NCBI GenBank assembly: GCA_034770075.1 | Contig: CM068380.1 | Span: 26,536,005 to 26,600,004, forward strand | Reading direction: 5' to 3' | Length of the DNA stretch: 64,000 bases | Source of the DNA: Aralia elata | Taxonomy: Eukaryota > Streptophyta > Magnoliopsida > Apiales > Araliaceae | Shown: positions 1-9,323 of the stretch, in pieces | How the letters are laid out: every line of letters begins with the position of its first letter | How positions within the stretch are numbered: the stretch's first letter is position 1 | The notes under the pieces: model-generated | What the model was told of the DNA's origin: nothing | The model's database searches: none | What the model saw: the letters and a program-made list of their open reading frames with translations, nothing else | Position numbers and translations under genes: made by a program

Positions 1-860
1 AAGCACTGTCAGAAATGGGATAAATTATTCCAGCATCTAACCACTTCAAAATTTCTTTCTTTACCACCTCTTTCATGATTGGGTTGAGTCTCCTTTGATG
101 TTCCACAATTGGTTTACTATCATCCTCCATCAATATTTTGTGCATACAGTAAGATGGGCTTATTCCCTTGATGTCGGCGATGGTCCATCCAATAGCAAAT
201 TTGTACTCTCTAAGAACTCGCAACAGCTTGCTTTCCTAAAACTCGTTAAGCACAGATGCAATAATAACAGGTAAAGTAGCTGATTTGCCCAAAAATGCAT
301 ACCTGAGATGATTAGGCAAAGGTTTGAGCTCAAGTGACGGAGGCATCTCGAGAGATGGTCTCAACCGATCTGTAGCATTCTCAACATGCTCTAGAGATTC
401 AAATGGGATTTGAAACTTGCTTCCCCGTGGCACTGTATCCAAAATCTGTAGATACTCAACCAAATCTGGATCATCCAAGTCAAACTCTCCCAGAAGTGTA
501 GTCTCTAATGGATCATTGTTTAACACATTCAGGAACTCATCATTTACAACTCCCTCGATCGCATCCACCTGAAAGCATTCTTCCTCATCCGAAGGGAATT
601 TCATGGCCTTAATTACATTGAAGGTGACTTCTTGATCCTGAACCCTCATAGTGAGCTCTCCCTTTTGCACATCAATTAAAGTTCTCCCAGTGGCTAAAAA
701 TGGTCTCCCAAGAATAATAGGAATGTTTTTATCTTCCTCAAAATCTAAGATGATGAAATCAGCCGGGAAAATGAACTTATCCACCTTAAGAAGAATGTCT
801 TCAACAATTCCCCTTGGGTACGTAACTGACCTATCGACAAGCTGAAGGGAAATGTTTGTG
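1..860 (-). pseudogene. Athila/Tat-like pol fragment: protease, linker, start of RT
   Basis: Read on the minus strand, this is the middle of a plant gypsy polyprotein. The highest coordinates encode the C-terminal half of the retropepsin domain, with the lineage hallmarks ILGRPFLATGRTLID and GELTMRVQD. An acidic linker follows, and then the approach to reverse transcriptase (WTIADIKGISPSYCMHKI, RRLNPIMKEVVKKEI). The frame is open from 784 to an in-frame TAG at 236-238 and continues past it to the window edge, so RT is cut by the window. Above 850 the protease is broken by a local inversion (861-908). The element is an inactive copy. Assignment to the Athila/Tat group rests on these motifs. 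Confidence 0.85.
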
Positions 861-908
861 TGACTTAGGTGCCAGCATTAATCTCATGCCATTATCTGTG
901 TATATTCT
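861..908 (+). other. Inverted scrap of the same protease
   Basis: On the plus strand these bases read CDLGASINLMPLSVY, the retropepsin active-site stretch that should lie just upstream of the minus-strand protease piece at 1-860. It is in the opposite orientation, and about a dozen codons that normally join the two parts are missing. The stretch ends at the AAGAT target site of the CRM-like insertion. Confidence 0.75.
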
Positions 909-913
909 AAGAT

Positions 914-2027
914 TGCATCCCATATTGCTGATTTGTTCTTTAGAGAAATTGTGAGTTTGCATGGCATGCCTAGAACAATTGTTTCAGATAGAGATTCTAA
1001 ATTTTTGAGTTATTTTTGGAAGACATTGTGGTGTAAGTTAGGTACTAAGCTGTTATTTTCAACTACTTGTCATCCACAAACTGACGGTCAAACCGAGGTA
1101 GTAAATAGAACTTTATCTGCATTGTTAAGAGCTATTATTAAAAAGAACATTAAAGTTTGGGAAGAGTGTTTACCACATGTTGAGTTTGCATATAATCGAT
1201 CTGTTCATTCTGCTACATAATTTTCACCCTTTGAAATTGTTTATGGTTTTAATCCTTTGACACCATTAGATTTATTGCCATTACTTTTGTCTGAATATAC
1301 TAACATGGATGGAAAGAAAAAGGCTGAATTTGTCAAGCAGATACATGAAAAGGTAAGGCTTAACATTGAAAGGAGGACGGAGCAATATGCGAAGCAAGCC
1401 AACAAGGGCCGACGTCAAGTGATCTTTGAACCGGGAGAGTGGGTTTGGCTTCATATGAGGAAGGAAAGGTTTCCGGCTCAAAGACGATCGAAATTGTTTC
1501 CGAGGGGAGATGGTCCATTCCAAGTGCTTGAACGCATCAATGACAATGCCTACAAATTGGATTTGTCTGGTGAGTGTAACGTTAGTGCAACTTTCAAAGT
1601 AACTAATCTTAGTCCGTTTGATGTAGGTGACGATTTGAGGACAAATCTTTCTCAAGAGGAGAGGTATGATGACGGCATCCTTGGTTCTAGAACAAATGAC
1701 AACCGTTGAATGGATCCTATGTGTATGCCGGATGGTCTCATGACGAGAGCTCGGGCTAAACGATTCAAGGAAGGCCTTAATGGATTGATACAAGGTATAT
1801 GGAGCGAGGATAGAACAAGTGTAGAGTTCGAGGAGCAGGAGCAGGAAACGAAGGCTTTGCATTTGGTCATGATGATACAAGCAAATACGTCAAGGTTGGA
1901 AACGATGGAATCAAGAGAAGACGAAAAGTTCCATGTTTCAGAGTTTTCGCCCCGGCGAGAATTTCAAGGCCAAATTTCCCGCCCCGACGAGAATCTCTCT
2001 GTCCATCTTCGCCCCGGCCTGATCTGA
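914..2027 (+). pseudogene. LTR-embedded C-terminal half of integrase (5' copy)
   Basis: One reading frame encodes the integrase core from SHIADLF onward, with the second catalytic Asp at 987-989 and the catalytic Glu at 1095-1097 (D-35-E), then the C-terminal domain (GPFQVLERINDNAYKLDL) and a TRARAKRFKEGLNGLIQ tail. The first catalytic Asp is absent because it lies upstream of the LTR start in the parent gene. The frame has a TAA at 1218-1220 and a TGA at 1707-1709. Unlike the 3' copy (TAG at 7821-7823), it has Trp at the tail end and continues 75 codons into the GC-rich cassette, stopping at 2025-2027. It is present because LTRs are copied as a unit; it cannot encode a working integrase. Confidence 0.88.
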
Positions 2028-2136
2028 AGTCGCCCCAGCCAAGATCTCTCTGTCCATTCTCGCCCCGGCGAGAACTTCAGTTCAAATTTCTCGCCCCGGC
2101 GAGAATTTCAGTACAAATCTCTCGCCCCTGCGAGAA
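1946..2136 (+). repeat. GC-rich inverted-repeat cassette in 5' LTR
   Basis: Seven tandem, variably spaced copies of a core like CTCGCCCCGGCGAG, separated by A/T-rich spacers with AATTTC and TCTCTCTGTCC. The core is an inverted repeat (CTCGCC / GGCGAG). It lies about 190 bp upstream of the LTR TATA box. Several cores are truncated or carry one mismatch. The same core occurs at 9059-9142 in an unrelated LTR. Confidence 0.85.
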
Positions 2137-2325
2137 CTGTCAGAATTGGTTGGCACGTTTTTCGAGGCAGACGCGTTTTTGAAGATTTTTATCAGATTTC
2201 TTTTCTTTTATTTCAGGGATTCAGTATATTTTCATAATTCTATTGTAATTAGGATATTTTAAGATAGGATTTTGATTCCAAATCAATTGTTATTTCCTTT
2301 CTGGATTCTAGGGTTTCATAGTTAG

Positions 2326-2335
2326 TATAAATAAG
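2326..2335 (+). promoter_or_regulatory. LTR TATA box (TATAAATAAG), CRM-like 5' LTR
   Basis: Canonical plant TATA sequence, conserved in the 3' LTR at 8341-8350. It marks the probable U3/R boundary about 30 bp downstream. Confidence 0.65.
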
Positions 2336-2735
2336 TTTTATGCTTGTAATTCAAACACATTACAATTATTCTGAGTTTTATACAATTGAGAGCTATTCTC
2401 TACTTTTGGTTCTTTAAAGGATTTCTAAGTTATCATTCTTAGTTTTTCTTTGAGATTCAATCTTAACTTATCATACAACAAACCATAGTTGTGTGTGGCG
2501 TTATTCTACCGCATCATACAATCATACGGAGATTATCGTTTGAATTAAACGAGGGTCAAAGTGTTGTTGGTGTTTCATCCTTCATACATTCAAATTGCTT
2601 GATCGACTATTCCAAGGTTTATCGTCTATATTCAGGCGAGGAATTAAGGATTCGAACGAGTTCCACCTTTATAACTTGCTCGAAACGATCCGGGCGACGA
2701 TCACCTCACGCAAGCGTGTTGTGGAGTCTATCATT

Positions 2736-2747
2736 TGGTATCAGAGT
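2736..2747 (+). other. Primer binding site, tRNA-iMet type
   Basis: TGGTATCAGAGT starts two bases after the LTR end at 2733. It differs from the canonical TGGTATCAGAGC in its last base. It would prime minus-strand DNA synthesis from initiator-methionine tRNA. Confidence 0.85.
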
Positions 2748-3147
2748 CGCGTTTTCTAGCTAAGTGTCTATCTTTATTGTATCGTTGGATTTGTGTGTAA
2801 AAAAAAGAAAAAAAAAGAGTATAGAAAATTTTATTTCAGTTATTTCAATTTGTCCGTAGATTTCATTGTCAGTTCCGTAATCAAGATTGTTACTACTTCT
2901 ATTCATACCGACTATATTGTTCGTGATAAGTTATTTTTTGAATTGATTAGTAAAACCGAGAATTTTTGCTAGGTAAATTCAAAAAGAGCCTATTAGAGAG
3001 AATATTTAGAGGTAAAAGGCTTAGTTGTGAGATCATTCGAGGGGAAAAGCCTATTGAGTGATACACGAGCGAAACATTGTCCGAGTGAAACACGTAAGGG
3101 AGTGGTGAGGAAAATATTTTGCTACTAACCTCTGTTTTACAGGAAAA
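2748..3147 (+). other. 5' leader of the CRM-like element
   Basis: Untranslated stretch between primer site and gag. It holds a purine run near 2800-2818 and no open frame I can support. It ends ACAGGAAAA just before the gag ATG. Confidence 0.6.
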
Positions 3148-4257
3148 ATGTCTGGAATGAAGGATAAGGGTTTGTTTGGAGAGGGATATTCAACAAAAGG
3201 ACAAAGGGAAGGGTCAAGTGTGGACCTGGATGTTTTACTACAACAAGTAATTCGGAAGTTAGATCTCTTTGATGATAGATTTGAGAGGATCGAAAGTATT
3301 CGAAGGGAGCAGTCGCAAGTGATCATGGGTTCTCAAAAGAAGGAAAAGGTGCAGAAAAATGAGGATAGGAATAACGAGGAGGATTCCTACGAAGAGGAAT
3401 TTGATTTAGATATTGGAAGGCGATTTGAGGCCAGGAATAGGAGACACAGAGATGATAGAGACGACCAAAGGAATCGGGTGGATGATAACTTGGATAACAT
3501 CAAAATGTCAATTCCAGCGTTCCAAGGTAGGAGTGATCCTGAGGCGTACCTGGAATGGGAGAAGAAGATGGAGAGAATTTTTGACTGTCATAATTATTCA
3601 GATCGTAATAAAGTCAAACTTACCGCTACGGAGTTCTCAAGTTATGCAGTTACATGGTGGGATCAACTGACAATCAGCAGAATAAGGTGTGGACAACGTC
3701 CAATTGACACATGGGTGGAGTTGAAGACTATCATGAAGAAAAGATTTGTGCCAGATTATTACCACCGAGAGTTAGTTCGCAGTTTACAAAGCTTGAGACA
3801 AGGTGTTCGAAGTGTAGAGGACTACTACAAGGAGATGGAGATGCTGATGGCCAGAGCTGATTTAGTTGAGGATAAAGAGGCGATGATGGCTAGGTTTTCG
3901 GCAGGTTTGAATTGGGAGATATCAGATTTGGTCGAACGACAGCATTATCTGTAGTTGGAAGAGATGGTGTACATGGCTATCAAAATTGAGAAACAACTCA
4001 AGAGGAGAGGTGGCCAACGGTCGATGCCTAATCCGGGCTCATCATGGAAATCTAATGTGGCGAAGCGAGAGGAGAAGCCAGTTGTGAACAAGCCGAAAGT
4101 GGAGCCTAGACCGGATGTGACTAATCAGGGAAAGCAAGGTAAAAATGAGCAACCTTCTTTTAGTCGTAATCGGGATATTGTTTGTTTTAAATGTCAAGGT
4201 AAAGGTCATATTGCAAGTCAATATCTGAATCAACGGACACTGATATTACGTGATAGT
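3148..4257 (+). pseudogene. gag: gag part of the CRM-like gag-pol frame
   Basis: Gag forms the particle that packages element RNA. ATG at 3148 is preceded by an A-rich context and begins MSGMKDKGLFG. A capsid-like Retrotrans_gag domain spans about residues 115-260 (AYLEWEKKMERIFD, TWWDQL). An in-frame TAG at 3952-3954 replaces an expected Gln; the same frame resumes at 3955. The zinc knuckle at 4183-4224 reads C-x2-C-x4-H-x4-Y: its last zinc ligand is Tyr (codon 4222-4224) instead of Cys, which should abolish zinc binding. Gag and pol are one frame, with no shift at their junction. Confidence 0.88.
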
Positions 4258-6520
4258 GGGGAAGTGGAAACCGAAGAGGAGGAAAGTGACACTGATTCAA
4301 TGCCACCTTTGGAAGAGGCCGAAGATAGGGAAGTCGCAATATTTGGGGAAGTCTTAGTTACCCGACGAGTACTTAATGCGCAAGTGAAGGAAGATAGCAG
4401 CGCACAACGGGAAAATTTATTTCACACTAGGTGCCTTGTGAATGGGAAGATTTGTTGTGTCGTGATTGACGGAGGTAGTTGCACGAATGTAGCAAGTAAG
4501 GCGATGGTGGAGAAATTGGGGCTTTCTACAACCAATCATCCTCAACCGTATCGATTGCAGTGGCTTAATGACAGTAATGAGATTAAGGTGACTAAACAGG
4601 TGATGGTGCCATTTACTATTGGGAGATACGTGGATGAGATTTTGTGCGACGTGGTACCAATGCAAGCGGGTCACATTTTGTTTGGCCGACCGTGGCAATT
4701 TGATAGGCGAGTGAAGCATGATGGCTTCACCAATGAATATTCTTTTGTTCATAATAAGAGGAAGGTTACTTTATGTCCTATGTCACCACATCAGGTGCAT
4801 GAGGATCAACTTCATTGGCAAAAAGACCATGAAAAAAGAAAAGAGAGTGAGGAGAAGAAAATTCGAGAGGAAAAAAATAATGAGGGAAAAAATAAGAGGG
4901 AAAAAGAAAGAGAGAAAAGAAAAGATGAAGAGAGAAAAACAAATATATATGCAAAAAAGAGTGGCATAAGGCGAGCTTTGGATTCTAAACAGCCGATGAT
5001 CATACTTCGGTATAAGGAGGCGCTTTTGAATACTAACGCTAACGATTCTTCCTTGCCTAGTGTTGTTTCATCTCTTTTGCAGGATTATAAGGATGTGTTT
5101 CTCGAGGAACTTCCACAGGGATTACTACCAATTCGGGGAATTGAGCATCAGATTGATTTCGTACCCGGCGCTACCATTCCAAACCGTCCAGCCTATCGGA
5201 GTAATCCCGAAGAAACAAAGGAGTTACAAAGGCAAGTTGGCGAACTAATGGAGAAAGGGTTCGTGAGGGAGAGCATGAGTCCTTGTGCAGTTCCAGTGAT
5301 CTTAGTGCCGAAGAAGGATGGGAAATGGCGGATGTGCATCGATTGTCGAGCGGTAAATAACATTACGGTAAAATATCGACATCCCATTCCTCGATTAGAT
5401 GACATGTTAGATGAATTGCATGAGTCTTGTATATTCTCAAAAATTGATTTAAAAAGTGGTTATCATCAAATTAGAATGCAAGAGGGTGATGAATGGAAAA
5501 CTGCTTTCAAAACAAAATATGGTCTTTATGAGTGGTTAGTGTTACCTTTTGGTTTAACTAATGCTCCCAGTACTTTCATGAGATTGATGAATCATGTTTT
5601 GCGACCATTCATTGGCAAATTTGTGGTAGTTTATTTTGATGATATCTTGATATATAGCAAAAACTTGGAAGAGCATGCATTGCATTTGAAATCTGTTTTA
5701 GATGTGCTTAGAAAAGAAAAGTTATTTGCTAACATGGATAAGTGCACGTTTTGTACGGATAGAGTTGTTTTTCTTGGATTTGTTGTGAGTTCATAGGGGG
5801 TTCAAGTGGATGAGGAAAAAATACGTGCAATCCGAGAATGACCGAGTCCAACAAATGTGAGCCAAGTTTGAAGCTTTCATGGATTGGCTAGTTTTTATCG
5901 GCGGTTCGTGAGGAATTTCAGCGACATCACAGCACCCATAACGGAAGTGATCAAGAAAAGTGTAGGGTTTAAATGGGGTGAAGAGCAGGAAAAAGCATTT
6001 AAATTGATTAAAGATAAATTGACTAACGCTCCTTTGCTTGTTTTACCTAACTTTGCTAAAACCTTTGCAATTGAGTGTGATGCTTCAGGTTTGGGAATTG
6101 GAGCTGTGTTGATGCAGGAAGGGAAACCAGTGGCGTACTTTAGCGAGAAGTTGGGTGGGGCAGCTCTAAACTATCCTACTTATGACAAGGAGATGTATGC
6201 ATTGGTTCGAGTGTTGGAAACGTGGCAACACTACCTTGGGCCTAAAGAGTTCGTGATTCACACAGATCATGAATCGTTGAAATACTTGAAGGGACAGCAT
6301 AAGTTGAACAAACTACACGCAAGGTGGATGGAGTTCATTGAGACATTTCCGTACGTCATCCGATACAAACAAGGTAAAGAGAATGTTGTTGTTGATGCTC
6401 TTTCGAGAAGGTACGTGTTATTGAATACTCTTGATACAAAATTGCTTTTTGAACGAATTAAAGAGTTGTATGATAATCCCTTGAATTTTGTGAAGAGTTT
6501 AAATAATGTGAAAAGAATGT
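4258..6520 (+). pseudogene. pol: Protease, reverse transcriptase and RNase H of the CRM-like element
   Basis: Same frame as gag. The protease motif is DGGSCTNVAS near 4465. A strongly charged Lys/Glu hinge follows at about 4830-4960. RT starts near 5100 and contains FSKIDLKSGYHQIRMQEGD and the catalytic YFDDILIYS near 5630. RNase H has ECDASGLGIGAVL and HTDHESLKYL. The frame is interrupted by TAG at 5794-5796 and TGA at 5839-5841 and 5869-5871, all at the RT/RNase H connection and all explicable as C-to-T or G-to-A changes. A one-base frameshift near 6515-6525 separates RNase H from integrase. Domain order (protease-RT-RNase H-integrase) is gypsy-type. Not functional as it stands. Confidence 0.9.
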
Positions 6521-7823
6521 TGTGGGTAAATACTTTAAAGTTGATGGTTTTCTGTTTCGAGAAAATAAGCTATGTATACCTGCATGTTCTTTGCGTGAGT
6601 TGTTGATTAGGGAGTCACATGGGGGAGGTCTAATGGGTCATTTTGGTGTTGAAAAGACTTTATCTGGTTTGAAAGAACATTTTTATTGGCCTCATATGAA
6701 ACGAGATGTGGAAAGAATTTGTGATAGATGCATTACGTGTAAGCAAGCTAAGTCTCGTGTTCAACCTCATGGATTGTATACACCATTGCCTATATCTAGT
6801 GAACCTTGGATTGATTTGTCTATGGATTTTGTATTGGGTTTACCTAGGTCTAAGCGTGGTCATGATTCTGTATTTGTGGTCGTGGATAGATTTTCTAAGA
6901 TGGCACATTTTATTCCATGTCACAAAACAGATGATGCATCCCATATTGCTGATTTGTTCTTTAGAGAAATTGTGCGTTTGCATGGCATGCCTAGAACAAT
7001 TGTTTCAGATAGAGATTCTAAATTTTTGAGTTATTTTTGGAAGACATTGTGGTGTAAGTTAGGTACTAAGCTGTTATTTTCAACTACTTGTCATCCACAA
7101 ACTGACGGTCAAACTGAGGTAGTAAATAGAACTTTATCTGCATTGTTAAGAGCTATTATTAAAAAGAACATTAAAGTTTGGGAAGAATGTTTACCACATG
7201 TTGAGTTTGCATATAATCGATCTGTTCATTCTGCTACACAATTTTCACCCTTTGAAATTGTTTATGGTTTTAATCCTTTGACACCATTGGATTTATTGCC
7301 ATTACCTTTGTCTGAATATACTAACATGGATGGAAAGAAAAAGGCTGAATTTGTCAAGCAGATACATGAAAAGGCAAGGCTTAACATTGAAAGGAGGACG
7401 GAGCAATATGCGAAGCAAGCCAACAAGGGCCGACGTCAAGTGATCTTTGAACTGGGAGAGTGGGTTTGGCTTCATATGAGGAAGGAAAGGTTTCCGGCTC
7501 AAAGACGATTGACATTGTTTCCGAGGGGAGATGGTCCATTCCAAGTGCTTGAACGCATCAATGACAATGCCTACAAATTGGATTTACCTGGTGAGTATAA
7601 CGTTAGTGCAACCTTCAACGTAACTGATCTTAGTCCGTTTGATGTAGGTGACGATTTGAGGACAAATCTTTCTCAAGAGGAGAGGTATGATGAGGGCATC
7701 CTTGGTTCTGGAACAAATGACAACCGTAGAATGGATCCTATGTGTATGTCGGATGGTCCCGTGACGAGAGCTCGGGCTAAACGATTCAAGGAAGGCCTTA
7801 ATGGATTGATACAAGGTATATAG
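6521..7823 (+). pseudogene. Integrase of the CRM-like element, overlapping the 3' LTR
   Basis: The integrase module is otherwise open, about 433 codons. An HHCC zinc domain is visible (HFGV...H...CDRCITC), then the DDE core with Asp at 6825-6827 (SMDFVLGLP), Asp at 7008-7010 (VSDRDSKF) and Glu at 7116-7118 (GQTEVVNRT), giving D-35-E spacing. The C-terminal domain includes GPFQVLERINDNAYKLDLPG and ends TRARAKRFKEGLNGLIQ. The LTR starts at 6935, between the first and second catalytic residues, so two thirds of integrase is LTR-encoded. The terminal TAG is TGG in the 5' LTR, so the true C-terminus may have been longer. It lacks its own start because of the upstream frameshift. Confidence 0.88.
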
Positions 7824-7960
7824 AGCGAGGATAGAACAAGTATAGAGTTCGAGGAGCAGGAAACGAAGGCTTTGCATTTGGTCATGATGATACAAGCAAA
7901 TACATCAAGGTTGGAAACGATGGAATCAAGAGAAGACGAAAAGTTCCAAGTTTCAGAGTT

Positions 7961-8153
7961 CTCGCCCCAGCGAGAATTTCAAGGCCAAATTTCTCGCCTC
8001 GGCGAGAATCTCTCTGTCCATCTTCGCCCCGGCCTGATCTGAAGTCGCCCCGGCCAAGATCTCTCTGTCCATTCTCGCCCCGGCGAGAACTTCATTTCAA
8101 ATTTCTCGCCTCGGCGAGAATTTCAGTACAAATCTCTCGCCCCAGTGAGACCT
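7961..8153 (+). repeat. GC-rich inverted-repeat cassette in 3' LTR
   Basis: Second copy of the CTCGCCCCGGCGAG-type array, with independent single-base changes (for example CTCGCCTCGGCGAG and CTCGCCCCAGTGAG). These show post-insertion decay at CpG positions. Confidence 0.85.
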
Positions 8154-8340
8154 GTCAGAATTGGTTGGCGTGTTTTTCGAGGCAGACGCGTTTTTGAAGA
8201 TTTTTATCAGATTTCTTTTCTTTTATTTCAGGGATTCAGTATATTTTCATAATTCTATTGTAATTACGATATTTTAAGATAAGATTTTGATTCCAAATCA
8301 ATTGTTATTTCCTTTCTGGATTCTAGGGTTTCATAGTTAG

Positions 8341-8350
8341 TATAAATAAG
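8341..8350 (+). promoter_or_regulatory. LTR TATA box, CRM-like 3' LTR
   Basis: TATAAATAAG, identical to the 5' LTR copy at 2326-2335. Confidence 0.6.
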
Positions 8351-8753
8351 TTTTATGCTTGTAATTCAAACACATTACAATTATTCTGAGTTTTATACAA
8401 TTGAGAGCTATTCTCTACTTTTGGTTCTTTAAAGGATTTCTAAGTTATCATTCTTAGTTTTTTTTTGAGATTCAATCTTAACTTATCATACAACAACCCA
8501 TAGTTGTGTATGGCGTTATTCTACCGCATCATACAATCATACGGAGATTATCGTTTAAATTAAACGAGGGTCAAAGTGTTGTTGGTGTTTCATCTTTCAT
8601 ACATTCAAATTGCTTGATCGACTATTCCAAGGTTTATCGTCTATATTCAGGCGAGGGATTAAGGATTCGAACGAGTTCCACCTTTATAACTTGCTGGAAA
8701 CGATCCAGGCGATGACCACCTCACGCAAGCGTGCCGTGGAGTCTATCAAAGAT

Positions 8754-9323
8754 ACACCCCTTTTGTGATGAGATTCCCGAATTGGTGTGGTGTAGTTCCT
8801 CTTCTCCAGCTCTTGTCTTCCTATTTCGTGCTCCTATCCTTCTTCTTCCTTGTTACCTTAGGTCCCAAGAGAACTAGGGTTTCCAAATGATATCCAATGG
8901 TATGTTCAATGATCTAGAATGATGCCCAATACCTAGCACAATAACTCCATGTATGCCAGATAATTTCCTTCTCTCTCCTCATGTTACCGTTCCTGAAAAT
9001 CCTCCCTTGGTGCGCCACTTCTGCAGAACAAGACAAAGCCAGTCGCACCTGCAAAACGACGGGCTCGCCCCGGCGAGAAAAATGGCCTGGGGAGCTCGCC
9101 CCGACGAGAAATTTAGCCTGGGGGGCTCGGCGCGGCGAGGTCCTCCTTCCTGCTGGAATTACCCTTCTGCCTCTGAAAGTGCTACTCTCTGCCATGGTTG
9201 TCCAAGGCTACTTCCTACATAACAAAAGCATGAAACAAGTAAATAGGCACCAGAAATACCTAAAGATAACAAAGAATTGGGTTCAAAAGATATCTAATTC
9301 GTAGGTATAAAACCCACTCATCA
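8754..9323 (-). repeat. Partial Athila-type LTR (minus strand)
   Basis: On the minus strand it begins TGATGAGTGGGTTTTATACC at 9323, nearly identical over its first ~30 bp to the LTR at 47366. It is preceded by a purine-rich tract (GCCGGAGCGGG, 9324-9334), as expected for a 3' LTR. The distal part is lost: it stops at or near the CRM target site at 8753, whose other flank (1-913) is not LTR. It may be the 3' LTR of the gag-protease element at 9324-11831. Confidence 0.65.
9059..9142 (-). repeat. GC-rich cassette in the partial Athila-type LTR
   Basis: Three inverted-repeat cores: CTCGCCCCGGCGAG, CTCGCCCCGACGAG and CTCGGCGCGGCGAG (plus-strand reading), spaced by GAAAAATGGCCTGGGGAG-like and GAAATTTAGCCTGGGG-like spacers. 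The first core matches the CRM-like LTR cassette exactly, although the two elements are unrelated. Confidence 0.8.

Larger units (their letters stand above)
914..2733 (+). repeat. 5' LTR of the CRM-like element
   Basis: Matches 6935-8748 from the first TG to the final CA. Similarity to the 3' copy starts exactly at 914, next to the AAGAT target duplication. The first ~890 bp are integrase coding sequence. A GC-rich repeat cassette (1946-2136) and a TATA box (2326) follow. Typical LTRs do not carry this much pol. Confidence 0.88.
914..8748 (+). mobile_element. Complete CRM-like chromovirus (gypsy LTR retrotransposon)
   Basis: The element is 7,835 bp, flanked by the direct repeat AAGAT at 909-913 and 8749-8753. 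It starts TGCATCC and ends TATCA. The order is LTR (914-2733), iMet-type primer site, leader, one gag-pol frame (3148-7823) and LTR (6935-8748). Integrase wording (PCHKTDDASHIADLFFREIV, TKLLFSTTCHPQTDGQTE) resembles centromeric CRM chromoviruses; I saw no chromodomain. The 3' LTR begins inside the integrase gene, so pol and LTR overlap by about 890 bp. By eye the two LTRs differ at about 22 of the first 840 aligned bases, mostly transitions, so the insertion is not very recent. Coding is broken by stops and a frameshift. Confidence 0.9.
6935..8748 (+). repeat. 3' LTR of the CRM-like element
   Basis: Partner of 914-2733. The bases just before it (ACAAAACAGATGA) are only modestly purine-rich, a weak polypurine tract. 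It ends GTCTATCA, followed by the AAGAT target duplication. Contains the integrase C-terminal coding half, a GC cassette and a TATA box at 8341-8350. Confidence 0.88.

Noticed and set aside
914..2733. Reading the first integrase piece as the tail of a separate, truncated CRM element sharing its LTR with the next one
   Set aside because: Considered first. The AAGAT duplication at 909-913 and 8749-8753, TG...CA ends and exact start of similarity at 914 fit a single complete element whose LTR includes integrase sequence better.
2491..2763. 90-codon open frame after the first LTR promoter
   Set aside because: It runs across the LTR end and primer site; its counterpart at 8506-8715 has a different end. 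Not a gene.
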